A model generated the notes under the pieces. It saw nothing but the letters and a program-made list of their open reading frames with translations, had not been told where the DNA came from and did not search any database. The position numbers and the translations under genes are program-made. This document shows positions 44,153 to 53,312 of a DNA stretch of 64,000 nucleotides, piece after piece. Origin of the DNA: Limosilactobacillus caviae (GTDB taxonomy: Bacteria > Bacillota > Bacilli > Lactobacillales > Lactobacillaceae); assembly GCF_014635905.1 (NCBI RefSeq), contig NZ_BMDS01000001.1, positions 434,001 to 498,000 of the forward strand, written 5' to 3'. Each line of letters begins with the position of its first letter. The first letter of the stretch is position 1.

Positions 44153-45891
44153 TACGGATAGCACGAAAAAATTTAGCTTTATGGGCAACCTTAGGAGCAG
44201 TTCTCTTTTTACTGATTCAAGTTTCCTGTGATTTATATTTGCCAACGGTTACTGCAGATCTTGTTAATCGTGGAATTGTCCAAAAAGATATGGACGTGAT
44301 TTGGAGTAAGGGAATTAGGATGCTGATTGTCGCAGCAATCGGTCTTCTCGCTGCGGGGCTTAACGTTTACTTTGCGGCCACCCAATCAATGAGGGTTGGT
44401 GAAAAATTAAGGGGTCAAATTTATCATAAAGTTTTGCGTTTTTCTAATCGTGAGATGGATGAATTCGGGGACTCTTCATTAATTACGCGTTCGACTAATG
44501 ACATTGTACAGATTCAAAACGTAATGGTTCAAATGCTGCGGATGATGCTTCAAGCGCCGGTTATGCTGGTTGCTGCGTGTGTTTTGGCTTATATTCGAGA
44601 ACCGCGGCTGACAAAAGTGTTCTTTATCAGTTTGCCTATCTTAGCGATTATTGTAATGATGGTGATGTACTTTGCGGTGCCATTATTTAAGAGTATTCAG
44701 AAAAAGACGGATCGCATTAATCTGATCTTCCGTGAAGGGCTCACAGGAGTGCGTGTTATTCGGGCCTTCCACCAAGATGAACGCGAACAAAAACGTTTTA
44801 AAACTGCTAATGAAGATTACACGCAAACCGGGATCAAGGCTTTTACGATTGTTTCGACATTATTTCCGGTTGTAACGCTGATTTTAGGGATGACTAATGT
44901 TGCTATCATCTTACTTGGTGGTCACCTTGTGGCAAGTATGAATATGCAGGTCGGTGATTTAATTGCTTTTATGACCTATGCTACTCAGATTATGATTAGT
45001 TTTATGATGCTTTCAATGATTTTTGTTTTTGTTCCACGGGCTTCGGCATCTGCTGCGCGGGTTAACGCTGTTTTAGACCAGTCAATTAGTATCCATGATG
45101 TAGCTAAAAAAGGCCAGGAGAAGATTTCAATCGATCAACCAGCATCCCTAGAATTTAAGGACGTTGACTTCCGCTTTAACGGTGCGGAAAGACTTGCATT
45201 ACAGGATTTGAACTTTAAAATTACTGCGGGACAGACTTTAGCAATCATCGGTGGAACCGGCTCTGGTAAATCAGCTTTAGTTAACTTAATTCCGCGTCTT
45301 TTTGATGTCGAGAGTGGTGAAATTAAAGTTAACGGAGTACCAATTAAAAAGCTCAGTCAGCATGACCTTCATAAAGTTATTTCAATTACGCAACAGCAAG
45401 CGGTTCTCTTTAGCGGGACAATTCGTTCTAATCTTCAATTTGGTTATGAAGATGCAAGTGACGAGCAGATATGGCGTGCACTGGAAATTGCACAAGCAGC
45501 AGATTTTGTTCGTGAAGAGGGCGGACTAGATGCTGTCGTAGAGCAAAATGGAAGCAACTTCTCTGGCGGACAGCGTCAACGACTGGCGATTGCGCGGACG
45601 ATTATTAAGCCGGCTTCAATTTATATTTTTGATGATTCATTCTCCGCGCTGGACTTTGAAACTGATGCTAAATTGCGGGTTGCTTTGGCTAAAGACCCGC
45701 AAATTCAGCAGGCGGTTACGGTAATTGTTGCCCAACGGATTTCAACGGTTGTCGATGCTGACCAGATTATTGTTCTTGAAGAAGGCCGGGTAGTTGGTCA
45801 AGGGACTCACCAAGAATTAAAGACCCATAATAAGACTTACCAGCAAATAATCCAGTCACAGGTTGAGAAAGGGGATGTCGATCGTGCGTAG
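44149..45891 (+). CDS. ABC exporter half-transporter (degenerate-site subunit)
   Basis: A 580-residue exporter with an N-terminal six-helix membrane domain (1-310) and a C-terminal ATPase. Walker A is GGTGSGKSALVNLI and the signature is NFSGGQRQRLAIAR. After Walker B it reads IYIFDDSFSALD, with Asp in place of the catalytic Glu, the mark of the degenerate half in heterodimeric exporters such as LmrCD. It starts with TTG, overlapping the marR stop. The partner, with an intact site, is encoded right after. Confidence 0.92.
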   Translation: MIRIARKNLALWATLGAVLFLLIQVSCDLYLPTVTADLVNRGIVQKDMDVIWSKGIRMLIVAAIGLLAAGLNVYFAATQSMRVGEKLRGQIYHKVLRFSNREMDEFGDSSLITRSTNDIVQIQNVMVQMLRMMLQAPVMLVAACVLAYIREPRLTKVFFISLPILAIIVMMVMYFAVPLFKSIQKKTDRINLIFREGLTGVRVIRAFHQDEREQKRFKTANEDYTQTGIKAFTIVSTLFPVVTLILGMTNVAIILLGGHLVASMNMQVGDLIAFMTYATQIMISFMMLSMIFVFVPRASASAARVNAVLDQSISIHDVAKKGQEKISIDQPASLEFKDVDFRFNGAERLALQDLNFKITAGQTLAIIGGTGSGKSALVNLIPRLFDVESGEIKVNGVPIKKLSQHDLHKVISITQQQAVLFSGTIRSNLQFGYEDASDEQIWRALEIAQAADFVREEGGLDAVVEQNGSNFSGGQRQRLAIARTIIKPASIYIFDDSFSALDFETDAKLRVALAKDPQIQQAVTVIVAQRISTVVDADQIIVLEEGRVVGQGTHQELKTHNKTYQQIIQSQVEKGDVDRA

Positions 45892-47704
45892 AGGACCACG
45901 TGTACCTGAACAAGCACAGCATTTTTGGCCAACTACTAAGCGTTTGATTGCTTACTTACGGCCTTGGCGTGTGGGTGTTATTGTATCGATCTTTCTGGCA
46001 ATTATTTCAGTTATCCTCTCAATCTTGGCACCTAAAATTTTAGGTGAAGCCACTACTATTATTTATGATGGAATGTTAAAAGGATATGCGGAAATAAAAG
46101 CAGGAGAACACCTAAGCACGCTTCCCATTAATTTCAACCGCATTTGGCAGATTGGAATTAATGTTATCTTGCTATACCTTTTTTCCGGTTTGTTCAGTTT
46201 CTTGCAATTACAAATCATGACCCGGGTATCACAGCGTGTTGTGTATAATCTGCGACAAGACTTTGAAGAAAAGATGCGACGGGTACCTATCAAATATTAT
46301 GATACCCATAATAACGGGGATATTATGAGTCGAATGGTTAACGATATGGATAATATTGCCGGAACACTCCAGCAAAGCCTAATTCAGATTATTACCAGTG
46401 TATTAACGGTTATTGGGGTCTTTATCTTAATGCTAACCATTAGTTGGAAGTTAACCATTATTGCGCTTGTGACGATTCCGCTAAGCATTTTAGTTGTTGC
46501 GTTTGTTGCACCTACTTCACAACGATTATTTGGCCGCCAGCAAGCAGCCTTAGGAAAAATCAATGACCAGGTCGAAGAAACCTATGCTGCTCATACAATT
46601 GTCCGGACGTTTAATAAAGAAGAGGACGAAGAAAAAGAATTTAATCGGCGTAACCATCAATATTATCAATCGGCGTGGAAAGCGCAATTCTTTTCTAGTC
46701 TAATGATGCCGATGATGATCTTTATTCGAAATGTCGGCTATTTAGTTGTTGCAGTTGTTGGTGCAATTCAGGTTATCCACGGCCAAATTACACTTGGTAA
46801 TGTTCAAGCGTTTCTGCAATATACCAACCAGTTTTCACAACCAATTGCGCAAATTGCCAATCTTAGTAATACCATCCAGCAGACAATTGCTTCTGCTGAA
46901 CGGATTTTTGAAGTGCTTGATGAGCCGGAAATGGACGATAAGATTAAAGAGACGCCGGTATTGGCAGGCACAAACTTGCCAAAGGTTGAATTTAAGGATA
47001 TTCAATTTAGCTATACCGATGAACCGCTTATTCAAGACTTTAACCTTAAGGCGCCACGGGATAAGATGGTTGCGATTGTTGGTCCAACCGGTGCCGGAAA
47101 GACAACCATCATTAACCTTTTAGAGCGCTTTTACGATCCTCAAGGCGGGCACATTTATCTTGATGGACAAGATACTAGCTCTATGACCCGCGATGATTTG
47201 CGGAAACATATCGCAATTGTTCTTCAGGATACGTGGCTCTTTACGGGGACAATTTTTGAAAATATTAAGTATGGGAACGAAAATGCATCAGATGAGGAAG
47301 TTTATCATGCGGCAAAAATGGCACGGGCTGACGCGTTTATTCGTGAATTGCCTGATGGTTATCAAACAGTGCTGGATGAATCGGCATCTAATATTTCGCA
47401 AGGGCAGCGTCAACTACTAACGATTGCCCGGGCATTTCTAGCTGATCCAGAAATCTTGATATTAGATGAAGCTACGAGTTCTGTTGATACACGGACAGAG
47501 GTATTAATTCAAGAAGCAATGAATGCATTGCAACAGGAACGAACTAGTTTTGTTGTTGCACACCGCTTATCAACAATTCGCAAAGCTGATCAAATTGTAG
47601 TTGTTAATCATGGAAAAATTATCGAAACTGGTAATCATGAGTCGTTAATGAATAAAAAAGGATTCTATGCGGCACTTTATAACAGCCAATTTGCAGGAAA
47701 TTAA
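45884..47704 (+). CDS. ABC exporter half-transporter (canonical-site subunit)
   Basis: A 606-residue exporter with a membrane domain (to about 340) and an ATPase with Walker A GPTGAGKTTIINLL, Walker B EILILDEATSSVD with a proper catalytic Glu, and an altered signature NISQGQRQLL. This pairs with the Asp-bearing subunit upstream: in heterodimers one composite site is degenerate. GTG at 45884 is spaced 9 bases from AAAGGGG; the ATG at 45875 is too close. It overlaps the previous gene by 8 bp. Substrates are likely hydrophobic drugs or lipids. Confidence 0.9.
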   Translation: MRRGPRVPEQAQHFWPTTKRLIAYLRPWRVGVIVSIFLAIISVILSILAPKILGEATTIIYDGMLKGYAEIKAGEHLSTLPINFNRIWQIGINVILLYLFSGLFSFLQLQIMTRVSQRVVYNLRQDFEEKMRRVPIKYYDTHNNGDIMSRMVNDMDNIAGTLQQSLIQIITSVLTVIGVFILMLTISWKLTIIALVTIPLSILVVAFVAPTSQRLFGRQQAALGKINDQVEETYAAHTIVRTFNKEEDEEKEFNRRNHQYYQSAWKAQFFSSLMMPMMIFIRNVGYLVVAVVGAIQVIHGQITLGNVQAFLQYTNQFSQPIAQIANLSNTIQQTIASAERIFEVLDEPEMDDKIKETPVLAGTNLPKVEFKDIQFSYTDEPLIQDFNLKAPRDKMVAIVGPTGAGKTTIINLLERFYDPQGGHIYLDGQDTSSMTRDDLRKHIAIVLQDTWLFTGTIFENIKYGNENASDEEVYHAAKMARADAFIRELPDGYQTVLDESASNISQGQRQLLTIARAFLADPEILILDEATSSVDTRTEVLIQEAMNALQQERTSFVVAHRLSTIRKADQIVVVNHGKIIETGNHESLMNKKGFYAALYNSQFAGN

Positions 47705-47716
47705 GTTAAGACTAGT

Positions 47717-47756
47717 AAAAGCGACTAGATCAGGAGACTGATTCTAGTCGCTTTTT
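47717..47756. terminator. Bidirectional terminator between ABC exporter and nrdJ
   Basis: A perfect 13-bp stem (AAAAGCGACTAGA at 47717-47729 with 47743-47755) and T-runs on both strands. It lies between two convergent genes. Confidence 0.88.
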
Positions 47757-47769
47757 CAGATAAAAATTA

Positions 47770-49974
47770 TTAACGAATTGGACATGCACCACCAGCACAG
47801 TCGGACTGATCAACAAGGTCAAGTGCTTTATCCTGTTGTTGCGCGTTAAATACATCAATTACATTACCAGTAATTTCGGCTTGTCGTTTAACGAAAAATT
47901 CCTTAGTGATTGGTTCTTTAGGCGCTTGTTTTAGTGAACCGCCATAATAAGGTAAGAGTGAAGTAGATTTGATTCCGTTAAGGTACTGCTTTAATAGTAC
48001 CGGAATTTGGGTAGCTTCTTTATTTTGGAAGGTAATAGTACAGCTAACGGCATTATCAGACCAGTATTTCTGTAAGAACGCCTGAGTAGCGAATTGTTCT
48101 GCAATTGATACATTTCCAGCAGAAGCAAAGTTTTTGTTTTCAGCATTAGTTGCCTTAACTGGGAATTCAACACAGATAGTATGGTCAGTATAAATATCAG
48201 GTTCCATCCGATAGCCGCATTCTTTTAATGCATCAAGCAGCGGATCAGTATCCTGAAAACGAATCCGTTGAATAAGGTAGCCAGCATAGTGGAAGTGCAT
48301 TCCTTCAGAAACACCAGCTAATTTTGCTACTGTTCCAGAGGGCTTAACAGTAGTATGTTTGATTGACAGATTACAATTCAATTCAGCGGAGTATTCCTTA
48401 TCGGCGTTAATTACTGCTTGATATAGGGTGTTGAACTTGTCAATTACTCGTTGGTCGTAGACAGGTTCCATTACTCCATCATTATTTTTTACAAAGCCGG
48501 TTACTACTCGGTTGCCAAAGTCGTTTAAAATCCAATCTTGTATCCCTGACATTGAAATCCCAATGCGTCGGTTTTTCTGGATCATTTTACGGGAAACTTC
48601 CCAATCATAGTGACTAAATGTAACTCGCTTTGCAAACCGAACACCAAGTCGAAAAGCATCCTTAAGATCCCAACCTTGTTTTTCAGCAACGAGTGGGAAG
48701 ACTTCAAACAGGTTACAAGGCTCACCGTTAGCAAGGGAAATTTCACCACACGGGTTAGTTCCTTCAACGTCGCCATCGATATTTTCCTGGTAGCCATCAG
48801 CTATTCGGCCATAATTCTTGGATAGGCTAGTATTGACGATTCCCGGTTCACCATTTTCTTGAATAGAATCAGCGACCTCTTGGAAGTGGTCAAAATCCTT
48901 ATCAATACTAATACTGTTATTTGATGCCCACCGGTGATGCTGGAGTTTTTCTTGGTCTTGCTTCATTGTAATAAATTGGTGGTTATTTCCTGAACCAAGA
49001 GCTAGTTCAGCTGAACGACGAACGTTACCAGCGATGACAGCTTTGCCGATTAGATTACAGATATCGGTACAGTCAACGGCGCTTAGGTTAGTACCATCCT
49101 TGGCGTTAAGCACCTCGTTAACATCTTGAAGCATTTCAATTAGGGGTGTAGGGCCAGAAGCAGTACCGCCAAAGCCGTGGATTTTAGCACCACGCGGACG
49201 GATATTTGTCATATCCAAAATAAGCTTATTTACATTATTTTGGTTGGTATTTTTAAAGTGAAGGTCAATTAATTGAGCAACAGCAAGTACCCAACCTTCA
49301 CGGGTATCAGGAAGCTGATAGTAAATTTCATTTTCCTGGAGCGGCTTTTTGATATCATTTCGATCGTAAGCGCCAGCACTAATTGATTCATCATAAGAAG
49401 CACTGCTTTTATCAATTACGATGGATAGGTTAATTTTGTGATCTACGCTTGGGATTTGATTAATGTTATCGTCTGTTACGGAAAAGCCAACACCGCCACC
49501 CTTCATTAATTCGTCAAAGAGAAACGCAAAGGGCATTGATACCGCTACTTGCTCATTGTTTAAGTAGCTTGGCTGAATGTGACTATCGCCATATTTTTGG
49601 GGACGAATAGCAATGAACCAGCAATTGTTTAGTGAGTCACCGGTCCGTTTCTGGTAATCAGTACCTGAAATCCATAAATTTCGGCCGGATGGTGTTGCGC
49701 CGAGACCGTAGATTAATTTGAATAACTGTTCTGCTTCAGCTGTTAACTCATCAATAACAGCTTGTGATGGGTTATCGTTAAGGCGGGGATCAAGGTTAAT
49801 GTTCCCTTCAATAACACGTTTAACAGTTTCTTTCCATTCCTCGGTGCGATTCTTATCTGCTTGCCACCGAGCGTATGTCCGTTTATATGTAACCCAGCCG
49901 AGCGGGCCCCAATGTGGTGTGATTTTTTTAGTAGCTTGATCAATAAATGATTCTTTAAGTGTGATTTTTTGCAT
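47770..49974 (-). CDS. nrdJ: Adenosylcobalamin-dependent ribonucleoside-triphosphate reductase
   Basis: A 734-residue class II reductase that makes deoxynucleoside triphosphates with adenosylcobalamin as radical source. It closely resembles the L. leichmannii enzyme: PHWGPLGWVTYKRTYARW at the start, SLNNCWF, FDELMKGGGVGFSV, the radical and redox cysteines in GTNPCGEISLANGEPCNLF, and the C-terminal thiol pair in DCAGGACPIR. GGGAG precedes the ATG at 49974; an upstream ATG at 50007 lacks this. It uses the cofactor whose genes lie 8 kb away. No B12 riboswitch is seen upstream. Confidence 0.95.
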   Translation of the reverse strand: MQKITLKESFIDQATKKITPHWGPLGWVTYKRTYARWQADKNRTEEWKETVKRVIEGNINLDPRLNDNPSQAVIDELTAEAEQLFKLIYGLGATPSGRNLWISGTDYQKRTGDSLNNCWFIAIRPQKYGDSHIQPSYLNNEQVAVSMPFAFLFDELMKGGGVGFSVTDDNINQIPSVDHKINLSIVIDKSSASYDESISAGAYDRNDIKKPLQENEIYYQLPDTREGWVLAVAQLIDLHFKNTNQNNVNKLILDMTNIRPRGAKIHGFGGTASGPTPLIEMLQDVNEVLNAKDGTNLSAVDCTDICNLIGKAVIAGNVRRSAELALGSGNNHQFITMKQDQEKLQHHRWASNNSISIDKDFDHFQEVADSIQENGEPGIVNTSLSKNYGRIADGYQENIDGDVEGTNPCGEISLANGEPCNLFEVFPLVAEKQGWDLKDAFRLGVRFAKRVTFSHYDWEVSRKMIQKNRRIGISMSGIQDWILNDFGNRVVTGFVKNNDGVMEPVYDQRVIDKFNTLYQAVINADKEYSAELNCNLSIKHTTVKPSGTVAKLAGVSEGMHFHYAGYLIQRIRFQDTDPLLDALKECGYRMEPDIYTDHTICVEFPVKATNAENKNFASAGNVSIAEQFATQAFLQKYWSDNAVSCTITFQNKEATQIPVLLKQYLNGIKSTSLLPYYGGSLKQAPKEPITKEFFVKRQAEITGNVIDVFNAQQQDKALDLVDQSDCAGGACPIR

Positions 49975-50059
49975 GGTAATTAGTGCTCCCTTTAAATTAG
50001 ATAACACAATATATGGTAATCTAATTCAGCACGATATACAACATATAGTGATTTTTAAA

Positions 50060-50090
50060 AACCGCAATGAATTAGACGATCATTGCGGTT
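50060..50090 (-). terminator. Terminator of the dipeptidase gene
   Basis: On the minus strand an 11-bp perfect stem AACCGCAATGA/TCATTGCGGTT with a 9-base loop, followed by a T-rich tail. It lies 22 bp past the dipeptidase stop codon. Confidence 0.85.
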
Positions 50091-50112
50091 CAATCAAATT
50101 ATAAAAATTTAG

Positions 50113-51549
50113 TTATAGGTTCTTGTCGATTTTAAAGGTAAGTTTAGAGAGCTCTAACCCGTGCATAACCAATTCAGCCATTAGGTTCTTAGTTCGCTTA
50201 GCCATTTCAGCAACCATCTCATGAGTCTTGGAACTCAAAAAGTCGCTAACTTCACTAGGTGCCATCCCCTTAACTTGTGGAGCAATTTCATTAACCCAGT
50301 GGTACAAATATTCGCGTGAATCTTTGAGGTAATCTAAGTCTTCCTTAGAGAACTCAGCGTGGTGTGATTCAACAAGCATTGAAAGGGTACGGTACATCCA
50401 GTAAGCACTCTTAAGATCCATGTTGAGTTTTTCTGGTGTTTCACGGTAGCTGACGTCAATATCTTCGGCGTTTCCGAAAAATGGAATATAAGGAGTAAAT
50501 GTTGGTACGCCAAAGCTCATCCACATAATGGTCGAAGCAACTTCTGGCAAATCATTCCGAACCTGCAGAATATGGGAATTCTGTGTTCGATTTAGGGAAA
50601 TTGGCCGGAAAAGCTGTTTTTGCTGTTCAGTTCCTTCATGACCGAGGGGATCGTAAGGAGTTCCTTGGTAGTGACTGCTGAGGATTTTTTGCACGTCTTC
50701 GAGGGTAACACGGTGATTGGTTTGCATGATAAATGGAATATCAAAATCCAAGGGGTCGAATTCTACGCTGGGGTTTAATACCTTATGACCATACCATTGA
50801 CGTGGTGTGTTGTAATGCTGGTCGAATACGTCAGCAGTCCCAAAGATATGGCGGAAGTCCCAACCATATTTATCAGGGTTGAGGTGGTTTTTCTCAACGA
50901 ATTCTTGGATGCCATTAGACCACATAAAGTTATCAGGGTCATTGAAGTCAACTTGCTGGATTGCTACTCGATTTCCAGTTACGGCATAAGAGTCATCGGG
51001 GATCCGTTGAGCAACCCAGTGGTGACCAGTGACGATTTCCATATACCATACATCTTTTTTGTCGCTGAATATAATACCGTTTCCTTCAGCAGAACCGTAT
51101 TTGGCGACTAGTTTACCAAGGTATGCAACCCCATCACGAGCGCTATCGATAAAGGGAAGGGTGGCAGCAACCACAAGATCTTCATTGATTCCGGTTTCGG
51201 TATTAAGCGGATCGCAGGCAAGGACGCGTTCATTTGCATAAACACTTTCGGTTGCACTCATTCCAACGTTTTTTTCGTTAAAGCCGCTCTCGTCGAATAC
51301 CCCCTCAGTTCGATAATCAACATTAGGAGTACCTTGGTAACGATAACCATCAGCAGGGCGATCAATTACACATTTATTTAAGTATGCCTTTACTTGGTTA
51401 GGGTGATTATGATATGCGGGATAAGTAACGAAGCGTTGGGGCGTAAGCGGACCAAATGTATCATCATTCCGCGCTGCCATTGTCGAACCATCGATCGTTG
51501 CGTTGCGACCCACAAGGACAGTGGTACAAGCAGATAAATTCTTTTTCAT
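50113..51549 (-). CDS. pepD: C69-family dipeptidase
   Basis: A 478-residue N-terminal-nucleophile dipeptidase (family C69, PepD type). The nucleophile Cys8 lies in MKKNLSACTTVLVG, followed by the family motif DGSTMAARNDDTFGP; GNGIIFSDKKDVWYMEIVTGHHW and RIPDDSYAVTGNRV are typical. There is no signal peptide, so it acts in the cytosol. AAAGG precedes the start. Precursor cleavage, if any, would be after a very short peptide. Confidence 0.93.
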   Translation of the reverse strand: MKKNLSACTTVLVGRNATIDGSTMAARNDDTFGPLTPQRFVTYPAYHNHPNQVKAYLNKCVIDRPADGYRYQGTPNVDYRTEGVFDESGFNEKNVGMSATESVYANERVLACDPLNTETGINEDLVVAATLPFIDSARDGVAYLGKLVAKYGSAEGNGIIFSDKKDVWYMEIVTGHHWVAQRIPDDSYAVTGNRVAIQQVDFNDPDNFMWSNGIQEFVEKNHLNPDKYGWDFRHIFGTADVFDQHYNTPRQWYGHKVLNPSVEFDPLDFDIPFIMQTNHRVTLEDVQKILSSHYQGTPYDPLGHEGTEQQKQLFRPISLNRTQNSHILQVRNDLPEVASTIMWMSFGVPTFTPYIPFFGNAEDIDVSYRETPEKLNMDLKSAYWMYRTLSMLVESHHAEFSKEDLDYLKDSREYLYHWVNEIAPQVKGMAPSEVSDFLSSKTHEMVAEMAKRTKNLMAELVMHGLELSKLTFKIDKNL

Positions 51550-51627
51550 CTTTTCAGGACCTTTCTATCAAACAAACTACAATAATCAGTTTAATCTTCA
51601 ACATTAACCGGGTCAATCGTCAAGAAA

Positions 51628-52134
51628 CTACTTTTGTTCTAAATCAGCGAAAGTAGCATGAACTAGGGTGGCAAGATCTTCGGCATTTAATTTAACAGAA
51701 CGGCCCACTTTACCTGACGAAACGAAAATATCGCCTTGTTCTCTGGCCTCGTTATCAATAAAAATGGGGTATTCAAACTTCTCGTAAATTCCTACAGGGG
51801 TGTTAGCACCATGCACATATCCGGTAGTTTTGAGAAGATTTTTTAGCGGCACCATATTAACCTTTTTATTGCCCGAAACCTTAGCAAGCTTTTTCTCATC
51901 TAAGTGTGTATCGACTGGGATGACGCCAACTAGCGGTCCGGTTACGTTACCGGTTAATACTAGGGTCTTATAAATAATGTGTTCGTCAACCCCGGTATGA
52001 TCAACACTCATTGAACGTACATCGCCGTCTTGATGAGTTGGAAATTCAGCTTGCTCGTAAGCAATGTTATTTTTATCAAGGATTTGTTCTACCTGTGTTT
52101 TTTTCATTTTGCTTTTTTTATTCTTTTTACTCAT
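51628..52134 (-). CDS. ybaK: YbaK/EbsC-family aminoacyl-tRNA deacylase
   Basis: A 168-residue YbaK family protein that hydrolyses mischarged tRNA, typically Cys-tRNA(Pro). It has THQDGDVRSMSV, IIYKTLVLTGN, the catalytic lysine region in DEKKLAKVSGNKKVNMV and the GANTPVGIY loop. The N-terminus is rich in lysine (MSKKNKKSKMKK). It begins after an AGGAGG site. Exact tRNA specificity cannot be read from the sequence. Confidence 0.9.
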   Translation of the reverse strand: MSKKNKKSKMKKTQVEQILDKNNIAYEQAEFPTHQDGDVRSMSVDHTGVDEHIIYKTLVLTGNVTGPLVGVIPVDTHLDEKKLAKVSGNKKVNMVPLKNLLKTTGYVHGANTPVGIYEKFEYPIFIDNEAREQGDIFVSSGKVGRSVKLNAEDLATLVHATFADLEQK

Positions 52135-52262
52135 AAAAATTTCCTCCTAAGTTTATCTGGGACGCACCAATATTTTACAAAAGGATCCCAATTTAAAATA
52201 GGTCTGCTATACTAAAAGTGTAGCTTAAATTGCGAATTAATTAAATCCGAGGAGTTAATTAG

Positions 52263-52994
52263 ATGGCAGACTTAGTATATCGCTCAGTGATGCGTGATAT
52301 AAAACAAAAAATACTAGACAATAAATATCAAGGGATGCGTTTACCTGATGAACGAAGCTTAAGTGAAATCTATCAGGTAAGCCGCAGTTCCATAAAACGG
52401 GCATTGGGAGTACTCGCTCAGCAAGGAATTATTTTTAAAAAACGCGGATCCGGTACATTTATTAATCCGCTATACCTAAAAAACCAGTCATTATTCCACT
52501 ATGAAGGTAGTAATTTGGGTGTAACGGACAGTTTCCAAGTAGATGGTAAAAAGCAAGGAATAAAATTACTTGATTATCAAGTTGTTCCTGCAAGTAAAGA
52601 TGTTCAAGAAGAACTGTTTCTTAATGATAACGACTTTGTTTATCAGATTAAACGGCTGCGGTTAATTGATGACCAGCCGTTTATGATTGAAACAGGTTTT
52701 ATTCCAATTAGAATTACGCCCACTCTTTCTCCTGAAGTTGTTAATGGGTCAATTTTTAATTATTTAGAAGATATGATGGGAAAACGGGTTACGAAGTCAT
52801 TTATGACGATTGGTGTTTCGCCGTCAACGAATGAAGATCAAGACTTATTGAAGTTAAGTGAAACAGAGCCGGTTGGAACTATTGAAGGGATTTTCTTTTT
52901 GGATGATGGGACGCCGTTTGAAGTTTCTAATATGCGAATTCACTATAAATACATGAAATATAGTACTTTTGTTAGCTTAGACCAAGAAAACTAG
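52263..52994 (+). CDS. GntR-family regulator with UTRA domain
   Basis: A 243-residue regulator. Residues 5-70 are a GntR winged helix (LPDERSLSEIYQVSRSSIKR, then FKKRGSGTFINP). Residues 85-240 are a UTRA-type effector domain (QIKRLRLIDDQPFMIETGFI, EPVGTIEGIFFLDDGTPFEV), which usually binds a sugar or phosphosugar. It lies directly upstream of the phosphoketolase gene on the same strand. It may control it, but this rests on position only. Confidence 0.9.
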   Translation: MADLVYRSVMRDIKQKILDNKYQGMRLPDERSLSEIYQVSRSSIKRALGVLAQQGIIFKKRGSGTFINPLYLKNQSLFHYEGSNLGVTDSFQVDGKKQGIKLLDYQVVPASKDVQEELFLNDNDFVYQIKRLRLIDDQPFMIETGFIPIRITPTLSPEVVNGSIFNYLEDMMGKRVTKSFMTIGVSPSTNEDQDLLKLSETEPVGTIEGIFFLDDGTPFEVSNMRIHYKYMKYSTFVSLDQEN

Positions 52995-53312
52995 TGAATA
53001 TGATAGCAGACTTTAAAGCATTAAAATAGATGTAAAATTTATTTTTTTCAAAAGAAATTTTAATTGTACACTGTTGGTATTGAACGGGGTTAAACAAAGG
53101 TAAATTAGCATTTCTGCGGATTAAGATAAATAGGAAAATGTTAAAGAACACCTTAAAAAGATTAATTTTTTATAATTGGACCGTATCAATTTGTAAAAAG
53201 GTTGACTTTTTGAAAAAACAGTTTATCATTAACATTGTAAATTTAATGATTTACGTTATGTTGTTATAGAGCACAGGACGTATTGATTTATATAGAAGGA
53301 GTGTTTATTAGA
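52995..53312 (+). promoter_or_regulatory. Intergenic region with the phosphoketolase promoter and a candidate operator
   Basis: A 318-bp AT-rich gap. A good promoter fits TTGACT (53202-53207), a 16-bp spacer and TATCAT (53224-53229). Just after it lies the inverted repeat GTAAAT-6-ATTTAC (53237-53254), well placed for a repressor such as the adjacent GntR protein. A strong AAGGAG ribosome-binding site precedes the ATG at 53313. No other gene is seen here. Confidence 0.6.

Noticed and set aside
49975-50059. Cobalamin riboswitch before the B12-dependent reductase gene
   Set aside because: The gap is short and AT-rich, and its only strong structure is the terminator of the upstream dipeptidase gene.
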